Source of the DNA: Trichostrongylus colubriformis
Lineage: Eukaryota; Nematoda; Chromadorea; Rhabditida; Trichostrongylidae
Direction: 5' to 3'
DNA length: 64,000 nt
Assembly (NCBI GenBank): GCA_963978905.1
Contig: OZ022261.1
Span: 8,061,992-8,125,991 of the forward strand
The translations under genes and the position numbers were made by a program. The notes under the pieces are model-generated. The model was given only the letters and a program-made list of their open reading frames with translations. It was not told the origin of the DNA and ran no database searches. Positions 34,706-64,000 of the stretch are shown piece after piece (the first letter of the stretch is position 1; each line of letters opens with the position of its first letter).

Positions 34706-37700
34706 GTCGGCCGTGTCACACACCGCGTTGCGAAATCCTGTCTTGACGATGAGCACTCCACAGGCAGGGTCTAAATCAGAAATGATGCAGTTTTTCATAA
34801 AAGCTGACCGTCACATTTGCTGCGTCTGGAAGACTCGTGTTGCAATATTTCCACTTTTCCATAAATCGAGGATTATTGATGAGGTCTTTGAAAGCTCTCA
34901 AATGTAAGCCCAGTGAGTGACGCTGAGTCGCAAAAATTCTACGCTACTATTACAATGAATGTTATAGCATTTCTTATGATGTCGTTACATTTCTTATGAG
35001 CCATACTTCCCGAGTGCTTAACTCGCATTCAAGCGGACGTCTGCGTAGAAACAAAAACTGCAAATAATGTGTTATCTGATGCATGGACGCTGGTAACGCC
35101 CCATTTCGACACTGTTGCATGCCAGAAGTTCCAAGTACTCAATTACTCAGCCTCGCTCGACTTACTTGAGGGACTTGGTTGCCTCAAAACACTGCTGACA
35201 TGAAAGTGAACAACCCTTTCGAATCGTCGAAGCTGTCGACATTCCTTCAGAAACTTCAGAAGTTGCACCGAGATTCTATTTGACGAAAGTTCAGGTGCTT
35301 CGCATTCAAACGCATCATCTGGGCCAAACCAATAAACTACGAAAGCCCACCAAATTCCCACGTGTACACCCCCACCTCAAAGAACGTACAGTGAACTTTG
35401 ACTGAAACACCATTTATCACCTGAGTAAGTGGCATGTAACCTTGCAAACATTTAACTGAAAAATTCTCGATAAACAAGATTTGTCAGGAAAAAATAAAGG
35501 AAGGAAAATTGAGCAAAAATGCATTTGGTTACAGCTCAGGGCTCATAATTATGGACAAATATCGTTTCAAACGAAAAAGGTGATGCGAAAAGCTGGAATT
35601 GTTTAGACTCCCAAATATTATGATCCGGCGTAGACTCTGATAAAAAGTCTGATATCGATACCAACCATGATCACTCGTCATGATCGAGTATCATTATAGA
35701 ATACTTATCACACGCATAATTGAAGTGTAAGCGACATGAGATGGCAAGTGACTATTTATTCGAAATCGGTTTTTCAATTGATTAACAGTTAATTTTAGAA
35801 ATAACTTTTACTGCAGTTGATAGTAATTCTTCAAAATATGGTGGACTCTGTGAATTCACGTGTGGCCACCTATCTACTGAGGTTATAACAAAGTTGGCCG
35901 GATTTTCGGATATCATAATCTAATGGAAAAATTTGACTGAATAACACAATATAATCATACATATCATAAAGTATCATTTGGAACACATTTGGCTAGCTTT
36001 TCGAATATCATGATTTGATGGAAAAATGTGACTGACTAACACAACATGATCATGCATATCATAAAGTATCATTTGGACCACATACCACAAATGCACTACA
36101 AATTTAGGTACATGGCGCTGCAATGATGACAAGTTACATAATAAATTAACTTGGCATTGACTGTATTGTTGTCTTATTGAAATTACTAGTAACTTCTGCT
36201 TCCGAAGTATGGAATTCTCTGGGAATTCACGTAGAGGTCTCCCTTGCATAGGTTACACCAAAGTCGGCCAGACGCGTTGTATGAATGGGGCACAAGACGG
36301 CACCTGATCATCGGGACCACCCGAGAGAATCTACCAACAACTGCTGCTCATATTTATTCACTCACCAATACTTTGATCACTGGTTACCAATTCTAATAAC
36401 CAGTTCATTTATCAGTTTAATCCAATTCGAAATAGTTGCGATTCCTTGAATTACATTTCCACTTCAAAGGAACCGGTTGGTAACTAGATGGTGTAATTAC
36501 ATTAGACTATTTTCAATAAAATTACTGTAATGGATCCTGGTTTATCGCTTTTATATGATCAAGTATTCAACGGAAAAGTATGATATCATTTATCTTTCAG
36601 CATGGGCTGCTACGGATTCCTGTAAGATTTAATAGAGTATACATACTTGCTAAATGGTAAACGGCAACCATGTATAACTTGAAAGAAGAAGTTGCCAGAA
36701 ATGTAGTCAAATAAAAAGAGAATCAAACTCAAATCTAATCCAGTCTCACAGTTGAATTCTCATTTTTTACTGCGTCAGCTACATTTAGAGCACATTTGTG
36801 CTACGTAACCTAAAATGGTACTTGATGATAATGAGTGATCATATGATCATAATGATCGGTCAAAAATCTTATCAGACGCAATGCTGGGTTATGATATTAG
36901 GAAAATGTCACGTGAACGCATGGCCTCACCATATCTCGGAGAAATTCCTAGTAGCCGCATTAAAATATGCTGTTAAAATGTAATCGTGCATAAATCAAAA
37001 AAAATAATAATTTTGTTTGCCATCAAAGTCTACTCAGTTAAAAAGGTGATGCACTACCCGAATTCGGAAAAGCTGCGCAATAATAGGCAATTTTGCGTCC
37101 TTCCTTCCGTTTTTCGGCCAGCGGTGTGCACTACGGCTTTGTGAAATATTTTTTACTTTTCAATTCCTTTTCATTTTTTGCTTTTGATTTGCAATCTCTA
37201 GTTTCTAGAGAATACAGTCGAGGAATAGCCAAAATTGGCTGATAAGTAGTGGTAATTATGATAGTACAGTTATTTAAGTGAAGGCCGGCACTTAGTTAAT
37301 CCTCGGTATCGATTTGTGGTGAACGTTTATTGGACTCTTTTATGATTGATTTAGACTCTATTAAGTGCTAAACAAACACTATCCTGCAACAGTATATCAT
37401 CCAGCAAAGTGCAAACGCGTAAAATGTCAGCACCAAGAGCTGCCAGAAACGTTTTTTTTCGTCAGTCAACTAATGATAACGGCCATGCGCCGTTATTACC
37501 GTTGACCATCGTCATTTAACGATTCCCCAGCTGTGAAGCGCACGGATGTGGGTGCACGAGTACGTTCGTGAATGTGAAATCAATGTAACCAAATTGTCGG
37601 ATTCCTTCGAGAATGTTGAATTCGACAGAATTTACAACGGAAGCGTGAACGATGCGGTAAAAAAAACGAGTCATCACTTTCGCGTAATGGCGATAAGAGC

Positions 37701-38700
37701 CAGTTCGGATGGCACTTGACCCCTGCCTTTACCCCTCCTCCACAATCATGAACAAATATACTTATGGCCTTGTTATCAAGTAGAATTTGGTAATAAAAGC
37801 GCTGGTCTTAAACATTGTATAGTTTTACATTTATTTTTGTGTTCTAATTTTTATATTTTTTTCACAATTTTAGCAAGGAATGCAGCCCACACGGTCCTGA
37901 AGAACCGTGGCAATACCCATGGTACCTTCGCTCTCAAATATCGCATGTAAACCTTTTCGAGCTTTTTTCGGTAATGACGGAAGCAGATATTTCGCACTTT
38001 GAAGTACTAACGTTTTCTCAGCGAGCTCAATAATCCCAAAAATTAATTTATCAAAAAATTAGACCAATGGTCAGGACGAAAAACACTATTTCTCAAGATA
38101 AATAAAATTTTCAAGTAAAATTCTCCTGATTTTTCAACAGTCTAAGCCGATTTCTATAGTACAATTACGATGGGACTCATAGATGGGTCACTTCTCCTGT
38201 ACTAAACAGTATAAGGTTATTTGGCATTTTCTATGCCTTGCTCTGTGAAAGCTTATGCGGTTTGAGTAGAACGTCATTTTAATGCTAAAAATTTCAATTT
38301 CAATATTTTTTTAGAGTTTCATATTGTCGAACACTCAGCAAAATCCTAGTTTTCCATGAAATTTCTGCCACAAAAATTCCTGTTCTACTTTGTCTTGGAA
38401 CATAGGGTAGTTGGATCGTGATTGGATTGCGATTGCAGTAGAGAAACCGGCCTGTACTGCCTAAAACTCGTTAAAAGGGCTCTTCAAACCTCGCCCTCAA
38501 ATATCGTATTTCAACTATACCCTATTACCTCGACAGACAAAGGCCACCATGTCGTTTTGCCGCTATTCTGTCATTGCTCACACAGTTTTTCGGCAGGGTG
38601 ATGTCCAGTTCCCTGCTATGCGCGTAAATGATTCATTTTTGTTTGATTTCGTTGGCGAAAGTGATAAATTGATTGATTCGTCCGAACTTTTCAAAATTAC
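34706..38700. other. AT-rich intergenic DNA, no gene seen
   Basis: Contains the 95-base tandem duplication and many short palindromic TGATCAT-like words. No coding signal. Confidence 0.5.
35893..36083. repeat. Tandem duplication, two 95-base units
   Basis: Both units contain TTTTCG-ATATCAT, ATGGAAAAAT-TGACTGA and the identical CATATCATAAAGTATCATTTG. They differ by about one base in eight. AT-rich intergenic DNA. Confidence 0.85.
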
Positions 38701-40642
38701 CATTTCAGTTGACTTTTAAAACAGGTCACGGAACCTGTGCGATAGTCTGACCATCCAGTACCCGGGTTAAAGTGGATGTGAGGGTGAGATAGAACGCGGG
38801 ACCGACGTAGTCAACACGGTGCGAGTGACTCAGCGGACTCCGTCACAAAGTGCACGCAATCAATCGCCTGTCGATCGAGAGATTGGCATTAGTTAGGCGC
38901 TAGCCTTCCAGAACTCTTTCGCGCCACATGCGTTTTTTTATCTGTCCCGATTTATCCCTGGCCGGCTCCACACTGCCATTTCCCTCAACGCTTTCCAACG
39001 TGTGTTGTAACAGTTGGTGAGGTGAGAGCAGCAGAGACCGCCTGGCCCGGGGACGATACGCTCGACGCGCGTTTTCCCCTTTATGACCCGACGCCTACCC
39101 CACCTCCTCTCCCCACCTCCTTCACCCCGCCTAGCAAATGACCCCACGGGTCAAGTTACGCGCTCATTACTCCAAAAGCACGTCCAGTCACACAAAAAAT
39201 AACACCAGCATCTTTCTTGCCTTTGCCATCCCTACCATGGGCATTTTTCTTTTGTGGGGCCTTATAAGGAGACAAACCCTTCGCCGTCTGGACATCATAT
39301 CATGCACCTATCTGCTATTGCATTATGGCAACCAGACTGCGATAGACGTGGTAAGTGACCCTTATGGCCCACTTGAAGAGACTTGCCGAAGCATAGTTTC
39401 TCTCCGTGTGTGGTCCACATCTGCTTGAGAATCTGGCATTCATCCCATTACGTCGTCTTTGTTATGCTATACAATCGACCTAGCCAGATCATCATTTCAC
39501 TATATTCCTTTATGAGTTTAGTTGATTTTTGATGGTCTCCCCGTTATATCCTGGATAGGTGCTATTTCTGGCCCTTGTCCAACATGCTATCGTACTCATT
39601 TATTGTATTCGCAATTCTGTTATCTGTCATCCTTTCCATACTCTCCTCTAATACCACACTCTTACGTACGTTATCTTTTCGGTCGACTTGCGGTTGCCTT
39701 CGATTGTTGAGAAGGTCATCCATAATATCTCTGTATAGAGACCACCCATTGTTTTTACTCTGGAGGCTCTTAAGATTCCATAGCCTAAATTAACATTATG
39801 TAGCATTTTTTCTTTTCATTTACGCTGCTATGACGCCGTTGCCGATGATTGCCGAAATCGTGATTCAGATTCACAACAGGCTTTTACGGTCTGACTTATC
39901 GTCGTGGTCGTGCTTGCCGCCATCAACGTCGTCGTTTGTTGTTACTCACTGATTGTACTGATTTTTACTCATTCTTTAGACTCTACCACATGCCCCCCTG
40001 TTCCCACATCAATCTCAGATCGTTTATTCATCTCACACACCCATTATATGTACGTGTGTGTATGTGTTTATAGGCGAGATAGACGATTTCATTCCTCGTC
40101 CGCCGCGTCTATACCTCGAGCTCTTCGAATTCACAGATGTGCCGAGGTACTGCGTTTTTTTTTCGACGGCACGTAGCTCACTAAATTCTCCGACGCAAGA
40201 ACGACTACAGCTGCAGAGTGGTTTTTCGTTCACGATCGCGCGACGCTTTCATTCAGCACTTCACACCCTTTACGTGATAATGACCGCTGAGCCCATTTAC
40301 CCATTTCACACAGTAGCCACACACACACAACGGCAATGGTGCTCCAGACACCATCCCCACCAGGACCGTTGAGTGGAGAGGCTGTGTGCCGCCGGCTTAC
40401 GACCACGCTTACGCCTTATGCACTACTCCTCGGGACCATCTCTTCTTTAGTACGCGCAATCGTGTGGTGCCGAGGCTCGTTGCCACACAGCTAAAGTGGG
40501 TCATTGTGATGTTTGTCGACCGTCTGTGCCCCATAGTCGACTTAAGTGAGACAGACCACCTTCTATGTGTGTGGTGTGTGTGTGTGTTATTGACTTTTAC
40601 GCTGTTCCTTAGCATGTCAAAGCCAATATTGATCGATTGACT

Positions 40643-40643
40643 T

Positions 40644-40688
<45 letters not shown>
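40643..40688 (+). repeat. CAT trinucleotide microsatellite
   Basis: About 14 CAT units with one CAC interruption. Intergenic, 2.2 kb upstream of lam-2. Confidence 0.95.
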
Positions 40689-40690
<2 letters not shown>

Positions 40691-41440
40691 TTATCAGCGC
40701 AGTCATCTTTGAGAGTTCTTACTGGTACTACACGATACACAGTGCTTTTTCGTGCTATTCCATGATATTCCTCTGTAAATCTTCAAGTGTACATGTATCA
40801 ATGGAGCGGCTGCCATCACAGCTTCTTGTGTGGTTTTTTGCCATCATTCCCATTCAATTTGCTTCTCCTATCATCGATCTTCAAGATTTACTCTCTTGGA
40901 ACGATTCGAGACGAAGCGCTACGTAGCCTAGTGAAATCGTAATGTTGACACTGTTCTTTGTCATGCATTCTTACTCACTATTATCACTACTATCTATCAA
41001 CAATGCATGTGATGTGATTTGAATTTTTAAAATGTTTTTGTGGGATTTTCACCTTCCGATATTCCCCTCCCTCCCTGGAGATCGGAGATTTCATTTTGAA
41101 CTTGATGCCGGATGTCTACCAGTTTTCCTCATCCATCACCAGTACCGCCTGTTGTTGATCTTACTTAGATGTGATCTCTATGTTTTGTCAATACCACCCA
41201 TTGGGTTTGGCCATTCCTCTTAATTGACCACTGGCGGGTATATTCGCGGCAATTCGGTTCTCTTTTAAGTGAGTCATTAGGCGTTTAATGTTCTTCTGTT
41301 TGTTAATAAAGCATTCCCCTGGAATCTTATTGCTTACGTGAGCGCTGGTACATTCTTCAGATATTTTACATATTTTCAATGCTTTTCAAAAAATCAAAAT
41401 GAGTTCCTTAATTTTAAGGAGTTTTTTGGCACTGTATGAT

Positions 41441-41509
41441 TATCTAAACTAAAAAATGCTGAACCAAAAAAAAGTATCTAAACTAAAACAAGCTGAACCA
41501 AAAAAAAAG
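41441..41509. repeat. Tandem duplication, two 34-35-base units
   Basis: TATCTAAACTAAAA, then TGCTGAACC or AGCTGAACC, then a run of A, repeated twice head to tail. Confidence 0.8.
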
Positions 41510-42397
41510 CTCATAGTAATTTTAAGGCAAATTGGAATATGCCTGGGGTCAGTATGAAGAAATAAAGCTCATCGTATATAGCGCCACTTCTCACATAATG
41601 AACCAATTTTTTGCTGTAGGACTTTCTTTAACTTACCCTGAAACTCCTTTTCCTCCTAAGTTCGGACGAATTTTCATATGACAATATTTTGTTGTGTTAT
41701 GGCAGTTGCACTATGATTTACAATGCCCCTTCGTTTTTCATTGATCCCAAGCCCCACTCGTGTGGCTCCACCCGGAGTTCTATTTACTTTTCGGACAGAA
41801 AATCTCAAACGAGATTAAAAGGTAATAGGGCGCTATGTGCATATGGGTTGAAGGCAAATAAGGTTCATCCACTCCGAATCTCCCTCTTTTCTTGGGCTAA
41901 GGTCACATACGCAGCTTTAGTCTTCACATCGTATTTCTCATACTTTGTTCGTCATGGGTTGGGTATTTAGCTGCACTGACCTGATATACACCCCCAACTC
42001 ATGTTTCGCTTCCATGGCAATTTTAGAATAAGTTTGACGCTCATCTGGCATCATTGGTGTGCACTTTGAATTGAGTTCGGCCAGAAAACATTTTGTAAAA
42101 TGAAATCTGCCACCATGTGGATATACATAGGGGGTGCAGATGTTTTCATTCATCTTGATGCTCTTTCCTTTCTTAAGCTTGGATAAGATCTGGTTAGGTT
42201 CTCCCACCTTGATGCTTGAATATGGATTTAATCACATTGGCCTGAAATATCCCCCTCATATCCACCTAGCTCCTGGAGTCTTACAGTTTTTGTAATTCTC
42301 GGCTCATTTCTCGGTCGATATAGTCTATGTCCCGTGAAAGTTACCGGAAGCCGGTAGTACTAAGAGCTCCGGTTCGAAGAGGTGTGGAAGTCAGTTA

Positions 42398-42622
42398 GAG
42401 TGGGCGGCGGGGGGGGGGGGGGTTGGGAGGGAGACGCAACTTTTCACGACGTCGAACTCCTTCCTTTCCTAGGTTGAGGCTAAAATTCATATCTCCTCCT
42501 CCTACATGGAAAAGCATCTGTCTCATCTGCTTTAGCCCAAGCCTAGGAAAGGAGTCTCAACTTCGGTGAAAATTGTGCATCTCACCCCCCCCCCCCCCCT
42601 CCCTGCTCTACCCCACTCTAAT
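42398..42622. repeat. Foldback repeat with G-tract and C-tract arms just upstream of lam-2
   Basis: The left arm has TTAGAGTGGGCGGC, a G run of about 14 and CCTTTCCTAGGTTGAGGCTA. The right arm has the inverse order: TTTAGCCCAAGCCTAGGAAA, a C run of about 14 and CTCTACCCCACTCTAA. It ends about 290 bases before the lam-2 start codon. Confidence 0.75.
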
Positions 42623-42860
42623 TGACCCGGCCGTTAGTAACCCGACTAGCTTGGCCTATGATTCTGATCATTTTCTATCACTTTTGATCGCGGTGCTTGA
42701 ATTTTGTTTTTGTGAAAGTATTTCCATACAGCGATTCATCTTCTTCACAGCATCTTTGTTCCTCTTAATTATGAGCGAATACTTTTAGCATTTTATCCTG
42801 GGAATTGCTGTGTCTCTTCATACATATACCTCGACGTTCTTATTATCACGACTATCACTG

Positions 42861-42912
42861 AAACTTTCAGATCTCATAGCTTCGACACTGCCCGAATGAT
42901 CTTTGTATAATA
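42861..42912 (+). promoter_or_regulatory. Candidate trans-splice acceptor and tiny upstream ORF before lam-2
   Basis: AACTTTCAG ends at 42870, 42 bases before the lam-2 ATG. It is a good nematode acceptor for a spliced leader or for a 5' UTR intron. Between it and the start codon, ATG at 42896 opens a four-codon frame (Met-Ile-Phe-Val) that stops at 42910, two bases before the main ATG. Such an arrangement could lower or tune translation, if the transcript really starts at this acceptor. Confidence 0.4.
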
Positions 42913-63822
<20,910 letters not shown>

Positions 63823-64000
63823 GTGCTTTTTATGAAATTTTTTTCAATTTTAAATACAGCGTTGCTTGGATTTCCATGTAATCGGTGTGTATCGTTACGA
63901 AAGGATCCTGCAACGCGGTCTGTGACGCGAATTTCCGAAACAGAACGGGGTGTTGTTGGGCTTTAAGGTAAATACCTCATCTTGTGCCACTAGGCGCCAC
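63823..64000 (+). other. lam-2 intron, cut by the window edge
   Basis: Starts at the GTGCTT donor. No further exon is visible before base 64000. Confidence 0.7.

Larger units (their letters stand above)
38701..42397. other. Pyrimidine-rich region upstream of lam-2
   Basis: Base composition changes near 38.9 kb: the plus strand becomes C/T-rich with GC-rich words, GT runs (40048-40066, 40565-40590) and the CAT microsatellite. No exon could be joined to lam-2. A frame at 39138-39428 reaches a good GTAAGT donor at 39351 but resembles nothing. A possible regulatory or 5' UTR region of lam-2. Confidence 0.4.

Noticed and set aside
39138..39428. 96-codon frame reaching a GTAAGT donor
   Set aside because: No acceptor in the lam-2 first exon fits its phase, and the protein has no recognisable feature.

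Overview
The window looks like nuclear DNA of a nematode, most likely a clade V (strongylid or hookworm-like) parasite. Two large protein genes are cut into many short exons with GT..AG borders and nematode-style TTTCAG acceptors. Their introns and the DNA between them are crowded with small inverted-repeat elements. The phylum assignment is an inference from gene content and splice-site style; no taxonomic search was possible. There is no sign of bacterial operons, CRISPR arrays or phage.

The left third (102-20931, minus strand) is a P-glycoprotein, an ABC-B multidrug efflux pump. It begins at 20931 and runs off the left edge in the second transmembrane domain. I could join 29 exons by hand, and a complete first nucleotide-binding domain is visible. 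One of its introns holds a dead mariner transposon with both ends intact. Others hold several foldback elements.

The right third (42913-63822, plus strand) is a laminin gamma chain (lam-2 type). I joined 34 phase-consistent exons: signal peptide, LN domain, LE repeats, L4 domain, more LE repeats including a nidogen-binding-like motif, and the start of the coiled coil. It runs off the right edge with roughly the last fifth missing.

The two genes point away from each other. The 22 kb between their start codons (20932-42912) contains no gene I can support. It holds miniature inverted-repeat elements (including a clear Tc1-like MITE at 22945-23458), tandem duplications, homopolymer G/C tracts, a CAT microsatellite and, nearest lam-2, a pyrimidine-rich stretch that may be regulatory. 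The two genes have no known functional link: one is a membrane pump, the other a basement-membrane protein. They do share the same MITE families in their introns. I found no convincing previously undescribed system. The most interesting items are the mariner relic beside a splice site, the MITE families with copies in both genes, the divergent first intracellular loop of the pump, and a 177-codon open frame inside the first laminin intron.
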